64,000 nucleotides of DNA from Algoriphagus formosus (GCF_002807035.1 NZ_NIUC01000001.1:186001-250000); one strand, 5' to 3'. Shown: positions 26,931 through 35,593, counted from the first letter of the stretch. Notes: a model not told the origin generated them from the sequence alone. A program made the numbers and translations.

Positions 26931-27242
26931 TTAAAAATCAACTTGCTGACTCTTTCGTAGATTACGATCAAAAATAAACGGTCCAAAGGGAAGCACAGAA
27001 GCAATTAATGCAAAGAGCGTCCGGCTAAAATCCCATTTCAGTTTGGAAGCGGTAGGAAATACCACATAGATATAGATGACAAATAATACCCCGTGAATCC
27101 AACCAACTACGGTGACTGCCATTGGGAGTTCATAGATATATTTGAGCGGCATAGCAATGAAGAGGAGTACCAAAAAAGATATTCCTTCGATTAAGCTTAT
27201 CCATTTGAAGCGCTTGGCCCATTTTATTTGTTCGGTATTCAT
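26931..27242 (-). CDS. DUF3817-domain membrane protein
   Basis: A 103-residue integral membrane protein with about three helices. It has the DUF3817 pattern: FKWISLIEGISFLVLL at the N-terminus, ELPMAVTVVGWIHGVLFVIY in the middle, and VLPFGPFIFDRNLR at the end. These proteins are widespread and often fused or adjacent to transporters; no activity is known. It directly abuts the upstream 191-aa gene (no gap). Confidence 0.85.
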   Translation of the reverse strand: MNTEQIKWAKRFKWISLIEGISFLVLLFIAMPLKYIYELPMAVTVVGWIHGVLFVIYIYVVFPTASKLKWDFSRTLFALIASVLPFGPFIFDRNLRKSQQVDF

Positions 27243-27818
27243 TTAGCTGATATTAAATAGGGTTTGAAGGTTTTCCCAGAGCTTCTTTTTCAGTGCTCTA
27301 TCCATACTAATTTGTGTGAGAGAATCAGCAAATAGGTATTCGGTTTCTTCTTCTGTTTTGATTTGATAGGAAGGTATCGGCAGGGCGTTGATAGGGTGTG
27401 AGATCTTTCCAAACTTAATGACCTTGTGAGCATTAATTGCCTGAAAATCTTCCAAACTTTTCCCCTTCAATTCTTCACTGCTCAGAAGCCCCACATCACT
27501 CATGGAATGATTTACGGCCGAAACCATCTTCGACAGCATATCCATCACTTCATCTGCAAGCTCGTCTTCCTCATGAAGGATCAAAATCCCTTTGGCAAAT
27601 TGCCCTCGAACGATTGGAGCAATAGGTTCCTTTACCTCATCTGCGACACTGGAATCATCCACAGGTGGAGCTTGATCGTAGGTAGGAGTTGTTTCTTTTT
27701 TAACATCTTTTCTTGGTTCTGTTTTTCCAGGGGATAAAATTTGATCAATCTCTTCTGGAACCAAGTATAAATCTTCGTTCAGGAGTAATTTAAGACTATG
27801 TAGTGAGTCACTTTCCAT
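27243..27818 (-). CDS. Hypothetical protein resembling DNA polymerase III psi subunit
   Basis: A 191-residue protein: a short conserved-looking N-terminal segment (LLNEDLYLVPEEIDQI), a charged linker of about 50 residues, then a compact C-terminal domain. By eye the C-terminal part follows the Escherichia coli psi (HolD) order: a first strand GILILHEED (77-85), acidic/hydrophobic helix MDMLSKMVSAV, KVIKFG strand, and a closing helix SLTQISMDRALKKKLWENLQ (166-185), compared with psi SPALTDLRANPTARAALWQQ. Psi links the chi subunit to the clamp loader. This is a weak, unproven resemblance. Upstream of DUF3817 and separated from the thioesterase by a terminator. Confidence 0.6.
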   Translation of the reverse strand: MESDSLHSLKLLLNEDLYLVPEEIDQILSPGKTEPRKDVKKETTPTYDQAPPVDDSSVADEVKEPIAPIVRGQFAKGILILHEEDELADEVMDMLSKMVSAVNHSMSDVGLLSSEELKGKSLEDFQAINAHKVIKFGKISHPINALPIPSYQIKTEEETEYLFADSLTQISMDRALKKKLWENLQTLFNIS

Positions 27819-27851
27819 GCTTGAAAATTGCTTAAAAATTGGTCGCCTCCC

Positions 27852-27880
27852 AAAAAAAAAGGAGACTTTGTTAGTCTCCT
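27852..27880 (-). terminator. Terminator of the acyl-CoA thioesterase gene
   Basis: Stem AGGAGACT/AGTCTCCT with loop TTGTT, followed on the minus strand by a run of nine T. It lies between the thioesterase and the next minus-strand gene. Confidence 0.85.
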
Positions 27881-27887
27881 GATCGAA

Positions 27888-28415
27888 TTATTGCGGAATG
27901 TCCAAATTGAAGATGGATTTAAGCTCCACGGCATCCTCAGGTTTCATCCTTTTTGCCAAGACTAGGCGTAATTGTCGTCTTCTGAGTGCTCCCTCGTATA
28001 GCTCAATTTCTTCTTTCGTCTCCGGCACTACCTCAGGCACTTCTATCGGTTTGCCGTTTTGATCAACTGCTACAAAGGTGAAAAATGCCCGGTGAGTGAC
28101 CGTCTTTTTGTTAGCAGGAATATCCTCAGCCGTGACTTCGATGTGTACCTCCATGGAAGAGTTGAAAGCCCGAGTGACTTGAGCTGCCAAGGTCACCACA
28201 TTTCCCAAAGCAATTGGCTGTTTGAAGGAAATGCTATCTGCAGAGGCTGTGACTACGATTCGATTGGAGTGCTTCTGTGCAGCAATGGCAGCCACCACAT
28301 CCAACCAATGCATCAAGCGACCACCCATCAGGTTATTCAAGGTATTGGTATCGTTGGGCAATACCATTTCTGTCATGATAGTTGCCGAATCTTTAGCAAA
28401 TTTTTTCTTAGCCAT
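27888..28415 (-). CDS. Hotdog-fold acyl-CoA thioesterase
   Basis: A 175-residue hotdog thioesterase that hydrolyses acyl-CoA to free fatty acid and CoA. The hotdog helix region NLMGGRLMHWLDVVAAIAAQKH carries the catalytic Asp/His pattern of the family, with the ADSISFKQPIALGN loop and a C-terminal helix extension. ATG start at 28415; a -7 box lies 18 bp upstream. Confidence 0.9.
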   Translation of the reverse strand: MAKKKFAKDSATIMTEMVLPNDTNTLNNLMGGRLMHWLDVVAAIAAQKHSNRIVVTASADSISFKQPIALGNVVTLAAQVTRAFNSSMEVHIEVTAEDIPANKKTVTHRAFFTFVAVDQNGKPIEVPEVVPETKEEIELYEGALRRRQLRLVLAKRMKPEDAVELKSIFNLDIPQ

Positions 28416-28432
28416 ATTTCAATGATTTGAGA

Positions 28433-28440
28433 CAAAAATA
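28433..28440 (-). promoter_or_regulatory. Putative -7 box of the thioesterase gene
   Basis: CAAAAATA on the plus strand reads TATTTTTG on the minus strand, an exact TAnnTTTG match, 18 bp before the ATG. No matching -33 box was seen at the usual distance. Confidence 0.35.
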
Positions 28441-28507
28441 AAAATTATATTCTAAATAATGGCTTGAATTTATTTTGAAACAAAATTTTATTCTGATTCA
28501 ATTTCTA

Positions 28508-29173
28508 TTACCGCCAGCCGTCTTTTCCCAAAAGAGGGACAAAAGCGAAATAGTCATATTCTTCAGAAGTATATTTGCCGCCTTTTTGTTTGGTGATTTT
28601 AAGCATTTTTTGACGGCTTCGGTCACCTACTGGGATTACTAGAATTCCTCCCGGCACCAACTGCTCAATAAGTGCATCAGGAACGACCGGAGCTCCGGCA
28701 GTTACCAAAATCCGGTCAAAAGGTGCATGACTTGCCAAGCCTTGGGATCCATCTCCATAAAAAAGCTTCATATCAGTGATGCCAAGCCTATTAAGAAATT
28801 TTTTGGTCCCCTCGAAAAGCTTCTTTTGATATTCGATGGTATACACTTCTGCTCCCATCAAGTGGAGAATACTTGCCTGATAGCCTGAACCTGTTCCGAT
28901 TTCCAGGATTTTTTGACCGGGCTTTACGTCTAAGAGCTGAGTTTGAAAGGCAACAGTGTAAGGCTGGGAAATGGTCTGACCCTCTCCAATCGGGAAAGCT
29001 TTGTCTTCATAAGCATGAGAAACTAGCGCTGAGTCAAAGAAAAAATGTCTGGGTAGGGTATTAATCGCTTCTAGGACTCGTTCGTCAGAGATTCCTTTCT
29101 GTTTGATTTCACGGACAAGGGCTTTTCTTTTTCCCTTGTGAAGGTAAGTGTCTTCGAGCTTCAGGAGTGGCAT
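28508..29173 (-). CDS. pcm: Protein-L-isoaspartate O-methyltransferase
   Basis: SAM-dependent enzyme that repairs isoaspartyl residues in damaged proteins. The 221 residues include the SAM motif ILEIGTGSGYQASIL, the substrate-side segment GEGQTISQPYTVAF, and RILVTAGAPVVPDALIEQL near the C-terminal half. Length and motif order are standard. Divergent from ribE with about 107 bp between. Confidence 0.95.
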   Translation of the reverse strand: MPLLKLEDTYLHKGKRKALVREIKQKGISDERVLEAINTLPRHFFFDSALVSHAYEDKAFPIGEGQTISQPYTVAFQTQLLDVKPGQKILEIGTGSGYQASILHLMGAEVYTIEYQKKLFEGTKKFLNRLGITDMKLFYGDGSQGLASHAPFDRILVTAGAPVVPDALIEQLVPGGILVIPVGDRSRQKMLKITKQKGGKYTSEEYDYFAFVPLLGKDGWR

Positions 29174-29280
29174 ATTTTATTTGGATTCCGGTCGAAGATA
29201 AGTGATTATTTGGCTTAATTTGAAACCCTTTAGGGCATTTTGTACTTAATCATTGAAACTCAATCAAAAAGAAATCACGC

Positions 29281-29868
29281 ATGTTCACTGGTATCATCGA
29301 ATCGTTTGGCACGGTAAAAGAAATCGTAAGGGAAGGCTCAAATGCACATTTTTTATTGGAGTCCAATTTAGCTCCTGAACTGAAGGTCGACCAATCGCTT
29401 GCACATGATGGGGTTTGCCTGACTGTAGTAGAAACTACTGCCCAAACCTACAAAGTCACAGCAATTGACGAGACGATTCAAAAGACCAATCTTTCGGAAT
29501 GGACTGTTGGTAAAAAAGTAAATTTAGAGCGATGCATGTCTGCAAACGGACGCTTTGATGGACATATTGTTCAAGGTCATGTCGATCAAGTAGCAAGAAT
29601 TACTGGAATAAAGGATGAGAACGGTTCTTGGGTTTTTGATTTTGAATATGATTCAAGCCTTGGGAATGTCACCGTAGAGAAGGGATCAATCACGATTAAC
29701 GGGACTAGTTTGACCTGCTTTAATTCCGGACCGGGGGTGTTTTCTGTTGCTATTATTCCATATACCTACGAACACACCAATTTCCACCAATTGAAGGTTG
29801 GGGATACCGTCAATTTGGAGTTTGATATCGTAGGAAAGTATATCAAGCGAATTCTTAAAGGTTACTAA
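29281..29868 (+). CDS. ribE: Riboflavin synthase, alpha chain
   Basis: Converts two 6,7-dimethyl-8-ribityllumazine to riboflavin. The 195 residues comprise two tandem lumazine-binding barrels: the first begins MFTGIIESFGTV and ends near residue 95, the second begins HIVQGHVDQVARI. The N-terminal MFTGII motif and both barrel signatures are intact. No FMN riboswitch is apparent in the short 5' region (29174-29280). Closed by a hairpin. Confidence 0.95.
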   Translation: MFTGIIESFGTVKEIVREGSNAHFLLESNLAPELKVDQSLAHDGVCLTVVETTAQTYKVTAIDETIQKTNLSEWTVGKKVNLERCMSANGRFDGHIVQGHVDQVARITGIKDENGSWVFDFEYDSSLGNVTVEKGSITINGTSLTCFNSGPGVFSVAIIPYTYEHTNFHQLKVGDTVNLEFDIVGKYIKRILKGY

Positions 29869-29872
29869 TAAA

Positions 29873-29898
29873 AAAGGCCTCCAAAATGAGAGGCCTTT
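29873..29898. terminator. Terminator between ribE and the FGE-like gene
   Basis: Nine-base stem AAAGGCCTC/GAGGCCTTT with an A-run on the left, T-rich sequence on the right; lies between two convergent genes. Confidence 0.8.
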
Positions 29899-29916
29899 AT
29901 TGTGTCGAATCAATGC

Positions 29917-31029
29917 TTACTTAAGCGTAAGGTTCTTGTTTTCAGGGTCCTTTACCAGTCTAAAGCCGACATTGGAAGTTCCTGAATCATAGGCTTGACC
30001 TTGTCTAGCTGAGGGACGATAATTTACGCAGTAATTGGCTGCACAAAGATAGGAGCCCCCTTTGATGACGCGTTCTTGAGCGAAGGGATTATCAGGATTG
30101 TAACATGGATTCATACCCGCATCAAGCTTAGGCGCTTCGCCAGCCAGTCTAGCGTACTTCAACGCATCATACCAATCACTCGTCAATTCCCAAACATTTC
30201 CAATCATATCATAAAGTCCAAATGTATTTGGTGCAAAAGATTTCACAGGGCTTGTGCCTGAAAAACCATCCATTGCAGTATTTTCACTAGGGAAAGTGCC
30301 TTGAAAAGTGTTTGCTAGATATTGGCCGTTTGGAGTGAGCTCATCACCCCAGGCAAATCGCTTTCCGTTCATTCCACCTCTGGCAGCAAACTCCCACTCG
30401 ATCTCGGTTGGCAAGCGCTTCCCAACCCATTCTGCATAGGCAACCGCATCATCATAGGCGATGTGAACTACAGGATGATTTTCTCTACCTTCTAAGTTCG
30501 AATCAGGTCCTTCAGGATGTTTCCAAGATGCTCCATTGACCCAGGTCCACCAAAGTGAAATATCCTGAAGCGGAACTTGATAGGGTGGTGGAGTAAAAAC
30601 CAAGGATCCCGGAACAAGCACCGAATCATCTGGTTTTGGTGTGCCTGGAGGTAGTTGTTTTTTTAATTCTTCCCATTCGATAGGCCGCTCAGCCATCGTG
30701 ACGTAGCCTGTTTGCTCCACGAATTCGGCAAATTCAGCATTCGTAACCTCATGGGTATCCATCCAAAAGCCTTCTACTTTCAGTCGAACTGCAGGCTTTT
30801 CAGCAGCATAGGCGTCAGCCTCGTTCGTCCCCATCGTAAATTCACCTCCCGGAATCCATGCCATCCCTTCAGGAGTATCCTTGGTAGGCATTGGTGTGTC
30901 GTAGACTATTTGATCTTCGGATTCTGGATTTTGGGTTTGAGATTTTTCCGAACAAGAAAATCCAATTATGGCTAGGGAAAGAAAAGCAACTTTGGTATTG
31001 ATCAACCCTTTGGCTCTGATATTTTTCAT
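29917..31029 (-). CDS. Lipoprotein formylglycine-generating-enzyme-like protein (SUMF1 family)
   Basis: A 370-residue protein with a lipoprotein signal (lipobox Cys at residue 26). The SUMF1/FGE domain runs from about residue 54 (GMAWIPGGEFTMG) through EVTNAEFAEFVEQTGY, PVVHIAYDDAVAYAEWVGKRLPTE, NVWELTSDWY to GGSYLCAANYCVNYRPSARQ. The last motif keeps both Cys of true FGEs (Cys329 and Cys334, same spacing as the copper-binding pair of human FGE), so it may oxidise a Cys of sulfatases to formylglycine outside the cytoplasm. The ATG at 31029 is chosen because the longer frame begins with TTG and lacks the signal-peptide arrangement. Confidence 0.88.
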   Translation of the reverse strand: MKNIRAKGLINTKVAFLSLAIIGFSCSEKSQTQNPESEDQIVYDTPMPTKDTPEGMAWIPGGEFTMGTNEADAYAAEKPAVRLKVEGFWMDTHEVTNAEFAEFVEQTGYVTMAERPIEWEELKKQLPPGTPKPDDSVLVPGSLVFTPPPYQVPLQDISLWWTWVNGASWKHPEGPDSNLEGRENHPVVHIAYDDAVAYAEWVGKRLPTEIEWEFAARGGMNGKRFAWGDELTPNGQYLANTFQGTFPSENTAMDGFSGTSPVKSFAPNTFGLYDMIGNVWELTSDWYDALKYARLAGEAPKLDAGMNPCYNPDNPFAQERVIKGGSYLCAANYCVNYRPSARQGQAYDSGTSNVGFRLVKDPENKNLTLK

Positions 31030-31130
31030 ACTTGAAATTAAAAACAAAATCTTGATTCTTGAACTCTGAGCTCTAAGTATACTCTAGATCCTCTGGATTA
31101 TTGTTAAAATTTGCCGAATACCTGCACAAA

Positions 31131-31162
31131 AAAAAGCGATAGAAGTTATTCCATCGCTTTTT
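31131..31162 (-). terminator. Terminator of the ferritin gene
   Basis: Ten-base stem AAAAAGCGAT/ATCGCTTTTT around a 12-base loop, with a T-run on the minus strand; lies 22 bp after the ferritin stop. Confidence 0.8.
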
Positions 31163-31183
31163 GAAAATCTTGTGTAAATGCAA

Positions 31184-31729
31184 TTAAGCCTCGTCAGCGT
31201 GGGCTGATGCGTGCAATTTGCCCAATTCTTGATCGATAGTCCACAATCCTACACCCTCTTCTCCAATGATATCGAATAGTTCAAGTGCACGACGAGACAT
31301 GGTCTCTTCTTCTCGCTGCTCGGTCACATACCACTGCATAAAGCTGAACGTGGCGAAATCCTTCACAGAAAAGGCGTGATCTACGATGTTATTGATTGAT
31401 TTGGTGACTTTGATTTCATGTTCAAGAATCAACTCAAATACTTCGCGAAGTGAATTGAAATTATGTCTGATTCCATTGATTTCTGGCTGAATAGCATGAC
31501 CACCTGCCTCATTTACATATTGGAAAAGCTTCATCATGTGCATGCGCTCTTCGTCAGAATGCGTATAAAGGTATTTGGCTGCGTTCTCATAACCCATCAT
31601 ATGGCACCAGGAAGCCATGGAGAGATAATATGCTGAGCTTTTACCTTCCATTTCGATTTGCTGATTCAATAGCTGTTCTGTGTCGTGCAGCAAAGAACGC
31701 TGCAAAGTGACTATTTCTCTTTCCTTCAT
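31184..31729 (-). CDS. ftnA: Ferritin
   Basis: Iron-storage protein of 181 residues, four-helix bundle. The ferroxidase residues are visible as E in QQIEMEGKSSAYYLSMASWC, HSDEERMHMMKLF, and a downstream EREE-type segment (VTEQREEE). It stores and detoxifies Fe2+. The start is ATG 31729; the upstream TTG at 31750 is unlikely. It has a -7 box at 31758-31765. Confidence 0.93.
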   Translation of the reverse strand: MKEREIVTLQRSLLHDTEQLLNQQIEMEGKSSAYYLSMASWCHMMGYENAAKYLYTHSDEERMHMMKLFQYVNEAGGHAIQPEINGIRHNFNSLREVFELILEHEIKVTKSINNIVDHAFSVKDFATFSFMQWYVTEQREEETMSRRALELFDIIGEEGVGLWTIDQELGKLHASAHADEA

Positions 31730-31757
31730 GTCTAATTTTGTTTTATACAAATAAAAC

Positions 31758-31765
31758 CAAACCTA
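31758..31765 (-). promoter_or_regulatory. Putative -7 box of the ferritin gene
   Basis: CAAACCTA reads TAGGTTTG on the minus strand, an exact TAnnTTTG match 28 bp before the ATG. No -33 box at the standard distance. The rest of 31766-32026 is AT-rich and I see nothing else in it. Confidence 0.35.
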
Positions 31766-32026
31766 AGTGAAGTAGTTTCAAATGCTACCTATTAACTCAA
31801 AATTTAGAATTGATATAATTAAAAATGAGATAAAATCTTGGCTGTTTTTATCGAAATGATAGGAGTTGAGAATTGGTAGGGTAAATGTGTTCTCCCGACG
31901 TTTTTTATAAGAGGTTTAATTTGATTTTTAGATAAGAGCAAAATAAAAATTCAAGCTCAATAAGGATGGTTTTGATCTTAATCCTAAATTTATCCAGCAG
32001 AGACACGAAATTAAATCTTGCACGGA

Positions 32027-32542
32027 ATGGATAATTTTAATTTGCCAAAGAAAGGCGAATACCCCGCTTATTATGATCGATATTTAGGGTTGGTTGAAAA
32101 TCAAAACTATTGTGAACTAATCGAAAAGCAGGTAAATGACTTGATGGATTTATTCAAGTCCAAATCAGAAGACTGGCCAAATCTACCCTATCAGGAAGGA
32201 AAGTGGTCTCCCAAAGAAGTGCTCGGTCATGTGATAGATACTGAGCGTATCATGACTTTTCGTGGTCTTTGCTTCGCAAGAGGGGAGCGTTCTGCTTTAC
32301 CAGGTTTTGATCAGGATCCATATGTGCTGAATGCACGATTTGGAGCGGTTTCCACGCAATTGCTTTTAGAGGACTTTTCAGCTTCAAGAAAAGCTTTGGT
32401 TTCCCTGATTCGCACTTTATCGGATGAAATGCTTGATTTTCCCGGTCAGGTGAACGGCAATCAAATGACTCCTAGAGCTTTGTTTTGGATCATTCCCGGC
32501 CATTTTATTCATCATTTGGATATATTAAAAACCCGCTATTAA
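32027..32542 (+). CDS. DinB-family protein
   Basis: A 171-residue four-helix DinB/YfiT-type protein. Three metal-ligand His positions are expected in this family; here HVIDTE (after KEVLG) and PGHFIHHLDIL supply candidates, with WSPKEVLG as the N-terminal signature. Family members are putative metal-dependent thiol transferases or nucleophile-transfer enzymes. I chose the ATG at 32027 rather than the TTG at 32018. It precedes phzF by 1 bp. Confidence 0.88.
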   Translation: MDNFNLPKKGEYPAYYDRYLGLVENQNYCELIEKQVNDLMDLFKSKSEDWPNLPYQEGKWSPKEVLGHVIDTERIMTFRGLCFARGERSALPGFDQDPYVLNARFGAVSTQLLLEDFSASRKALVSLIRTLSDEMLDFPGQVNGNQMTPRALFWIIPGHFIHHLDILKTRY

Positions 32543-32543
32543 A

Positions 32544-33344
32544 ATGAGATTAGAAATAGGTGTAGTTGATGCATTTACTGAAAAGCCCTTTTCTGGCAAT
32601 CCAGCGGCTGTTTGTTTGTTGGAGCATGATCTTTCTGATGAAATGCGGCAAAATATAGCCATGGAAATGAATCTCAGCGAAACAGCATTTGTGCAGCGAA
32701 CTGAGCGAGAAGGTCATTTTAATCTGCGTTGGTTTACACCCACCTTAGAGATTGACCTCTGCGGGCATGCGACTTTGGCTTCCTCCTTTTGGATGCTTCG
32801 CAAAGGCTGGGCTAAAGAAAATGTGCCTATCCATTTCCATACCATGAGTGGTGAGCTGATTGTAAACGCGAGTCATGATGGCTTGGAGATGAATTTTCCT
32901 TTGATTCCCACGGTCGAGGATCAGCATCCTTATTTTCAAAAGGAATTATTTGGAAAAAAAATAGTAAAAGCGGCACAGTTACATAAAAACTGGATTTTTG
33001 AATTGGGAAATGAGGATTCGGTACGTTCTCTTGAACCGGATTTTATGCTGATTGCAAAGCATAGCCAGGAGGGTTTCATTATCACCGCAGCAGGTGAGAA
33101 ATATGATATTGTTTCACGCTTTTTTGGTCCAAATGTAGGAGTACCAGAAGATCCTGTAACAGGTTTTGCACACTGTGCCTTAATGGATTATTGGAATCAA
33201 AAAACAGGGAAAACCCAACTAAAGGCATACCAGGCAAGTAGGAGAGGTGGTGAATTGGAGCTGGAAAAACATGATGATCGCGTGCTCATCAAAGGGAAGG
33301 CAGTTGTCGTTTATCAAGCGGAAATGGAATTGAAAAATGAATGA
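32544..33344 (+). CDS. PhzF-family isomerase/epimerase-like protein
   Basis: A 266-residue PhzF-fold protein of two similar halves. The catalytic Glu lies in MNLSETAFV, the N-terminal motif is VDAFTEKPFSGNPAAVC, and the second half contains FFGPNVGVPEDPVTGFAH. Family members isomerise small metabolites; the substrate here is unknown, and no phenazine genes are nearby. It overlaps the next gene by 8 bp. Confidence 0.9.
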   Translation: MRLEIGVVDAFTEKPFSGNPAAVCLLEHDLSDEMRQNIAMEMNLSETAFVQRTEREGHFNLRWFTPTLEIDLCGHATLASSFWMLRKGWAKENVPIHFHTMSGELIVNASHDGLEMNFPLIPTVEDQHPYFQKELFGKKIVKAAQLHKNWIFELGNEDSVRSLEPDFMLIAKHSQEGFIITAAGEKYDIVSRFFGPNVGVPEDPVTGFAHCALMDYWNQKTGKTQLKAYQASRRGGELELEKHDDRVLIKGKAVVVYQAEMELKNE

Positions 33345-34041
33345 TCAAATACCACCAAGTCGAAGACCTATAAAAAGGTATTTCAGGCATTTCACAGACT
33401 ATTGGCTGACTGATGCCAGTTTTAGCATATTGCTTTTTGTGCTCTTGTTTACAGTTTTTGTCCTACCAATATTAATTGAGTATGGTCATATTGACATGCT
33501 CTATGTAAACCTCGTCTTCCTCTTTCTATTTTTTACGGGAATCTGGTCTTCAAAAAAGAAAATATTTATTTTCCTTACCACAGGCCTTTTCTTTACCCAA
33601 TTGGGATTAAGGCTTTTACGTTTTAGTGATTTCCCTGTAGAATTCTATCTACTAGAAAGAATAGTAGGTATACTTAATATGATCATATTCATATTATTGA
33701 ATATCAGTTTGTTATTTCGTGATCGTGAAGTCAATCTCTATCGAGTAATCGGCGCTATCAATGTCTATTTAAGTGTAGCGATTTTGGGTGCTTTCGTATT
33801 TGAAATTATTCACCTTACGACTGATTCTAGTATAGCAGGAGGCGATAGGCCGCTATTAGGTTTGGATGATGATTTTGCCGAATACATTTATTTCAGCATG
33901 GTTTCCTTGACTACTGTTGGCTTTGGTGATCTTTACCCAATCAATGTCATGTCCAAAATGCTTTCTGTCTTTCTTTCTACTGTCGGCATCTTGTATCCAG
34001 CTGTAGTGATTGCGAAGCTAGTTGGAGAATCAAGGCGCTAG
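33337..34041 (+). CDS. Two-pore-helix potassium channel with extra N-terminal helices
   Basis: A 234-residue membrane protein with about six helices. The pore segment YFSMVSLTTVGFGDLYPIN contains the K+ selectivity filter TVGFG(D), and the last helix follows, so the C-terminal part is a typical ion-channel (Ion_trans_2) domain. The N-terminal four helices may be a voltage-sensor-like unit, but no regularly spaced Arg helix was seen. No cytoplasmic regulatory domain is present. Co-transcribed with DinB and phzF. Confidence 0.88.
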   Translation: MNDQIPPSRRPIKRYFRHFTDYWLTDASFSILLFVLLFTVFVLPILIEYGHIDMLYVNLVFLFLFFTGIWSSKKKIFIFLTTGLFFTQLGLRLLRFSDFPVEFYLLERIVGILNMIIFILLNISLLFRDREVNLYRVIGAINVYLSVAILGAFVFEIIHLTTDSSIAGGDRPLLGLDDDFAEYIYFSMVSLTTVGFGDLYPINVMSKMLSVFLSTVGILYPAVVIAKLVGESRR

Positions 34042-34111
34042 TTTCCATTAGTGTAAAAATGAATTCGCCATAAAAGATCAATCCTTATTTTGAGGTTCAA
34101 ATTACCTATCT

Positions 34112-35593
34112 ATGAAAAAACAATTACTCATAATCCTATTTGCATCCATTTGCCACATTGGCTTGGCGCAAGAAATTCGTAAGCTCCCTGTAGAAACGAA
34201 AGTTGAGAAGCAGGCCGAGGTGACCATCAAAGGAAAGCGCGTTCCTTATAAATCAACAGCAGGAACACAGCCTGTTTGGGATGAAAACGGTGATCCGATC
34301 GCTTCGTTATTCTACACTTTTTATGAAAGAACGGATGTCAGTGATAAATCCAAGCGTCCTTTGGTAATCTCCTTTAATGGAGGTCCTGGTTCAGCATCGA
34401 TTTGGATGCATTTGGCTTATACTGGGCCTGTTTTACTTAAAATTGATGATGAAGGATACCCGGTTCAGCCCTACGGGACTAAGTCAAACCCTCATTCCAT
34501 TTTGGATGTGGCTGATATCGTCTATGTAGACCCTGTGAATACCGGTTATTCTAGAATTCTAAACGAAGAAACTCCACGATCAACCTTCTTTGGTATTAAT
34601 TCTGATATCAAATATCTAGCAGATTGGGTCAATACTTTTGTGACCAGACAAAATCGCTGGGCTTCGCCAAAATACCTAATTGGAGAAAGTTATGGTACCA
34701 CGCGAGTTGCTGGTCTGGTTTCACAGCTTCAGAATTCACACTGGATGTATTTCAACGGGGTCATTTTGGTTTCACCAACAGATATGGGAATTGAAAGAGG
34801 TGGGCCAGTGAAAATGGCTAACTACTTCCCTTATTACGCGGCGACCGCTTGGTATCATGGACAGCTTCCATCTGATTTGCAAAGCAAGGATTTGGATGAA
34901 ATCATTCCAGAAGTGGAGAAGTTTGCCGTTGAGGAGGCTCTTCCAGCCATGGTCAAAGGAGGAAGCCTTTCTTCATCGGAAAAGGATGCAATGGCTACTA
35001 AAATGGCTCGGTATTCCGGTCTTGATAAAGAGGTTTTCCTTTCCAATAACTTAATGGTTGGAACAAGCCTATTCTGGAAAGAACTTCTTCGAGATGAAGG
35101 TATGACGGTGGGTCGTCTGGACAGCCGCTACAAAGGTTTCGATCGGATGGAGGCAGGAGTTCGATATGATTTCGATCCAGCATTGACTAGCTGGAATCAT
35201 GCTTTTGCTCCGGCTTTTAATCATTATGCTAAAAACGTCTTGGGCTTCGAAACTGACCTAACCTACAATCTATTCGGACCTGTTCATCCTTGGGATCGAT
35301 CCAATGAGACTACTGGATATGATTTGGGGCAGGCAATGCGTCAAAATCCTTACTTGCACCTGATGGTTCAGTCGGGATACTTTGATGGAGGTACGGACTT
35401 CTTCAATGCGAAATATAGCCTTTGGCACATCGATCCAAATGGAAAAATGGCGGATCGAATATCATTCAAAGGTTACAGATCAGGTCATATGATGTATTTA
35501 AGAGCTGAAGACTTGGCCACATCCAATGAGGATATTCGGCAGTTTATCCAAAACTCCATGGTCGAAGAAGGCATGCCTGCCAAATACGATTAA
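34112..35593 (+). CDS. Exported S10-family serine carboxypeptidase-like protein
   Basis: A 493-residue serine carboxypeptidase homologue with a signal peptide ending near GLAQE. The oxyanion region FNGGPGSASIWMH, the nucleophile motif GESYGTTR (Ser about residue 192), and late Asp and His regions (QSGYFDGGTD, SGHMMYLRAEDL) are all present, matching the S10 order Ser-Asp-His. It is probably periplasmic and cleaves C-terminal residues from peptides. Closed by a long hairpin. Confidence 0.92.
   Translation: MKKQLLIILFASICHIGLAQEIRKLPVETKVEKQAEVTIKGKRVPYKSTAGTQPVWDENGDPIASLFYTFYERTDVSDKSKRPLVISFNGGPGSASIWMHLAYTGPVLLKIDDEGYPVQPYGTKSNPHSILDVADIVYVDPVNTGYSRILNEETPRSTFFGINSDIKYLADWVNTFVTRQNRWASPKYLIGESYGTTRVAGLVSQLQNSHWMYFNGVILVSPTDMGIERGGPVKMANYFPYYAATAWYHGQLPSDLQSKDLDEIIPEVEKFAVEEALPAMVKGGSLSSSEKDAMATKMARYSGLDKEVFLSNNLMVGTSLFWKELLRDEGMTVGRLDSRYKGFDRMEAGVRYDFDPALTSWNHAFAPAFNHYAKNVLGFETDLTYNLFGPVHPWDRSNETTGYDLGQAMRQNPYLHLMVQSGYFDGGTDFFNAKYSLWHIDPNGKMADRISFKGYRSGHMMYLRAEDLATSNEDIRQFIQNSMVEEGMPAKYD

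Noticed and set aside
29174..29280. FMN riboswitch upstream of ribE
   Set aside because: The leader is only about 107 bp, shared with the pcm promoter, and no conserved FMN-element pattern was visible.
31730..31750. TTG start of ferritin at 31750
   Set aside because: A canonical ATG at 31729 leads directly into the ferritin helix A; the upstream seven residues are not conserved-looking.
32544..33344. Phenazine biosynthesis cluster around the PhzF homologue
   Set aside because: None of the other phz genes is in the window; PhzF-like proteins are widespread without phenazine production.
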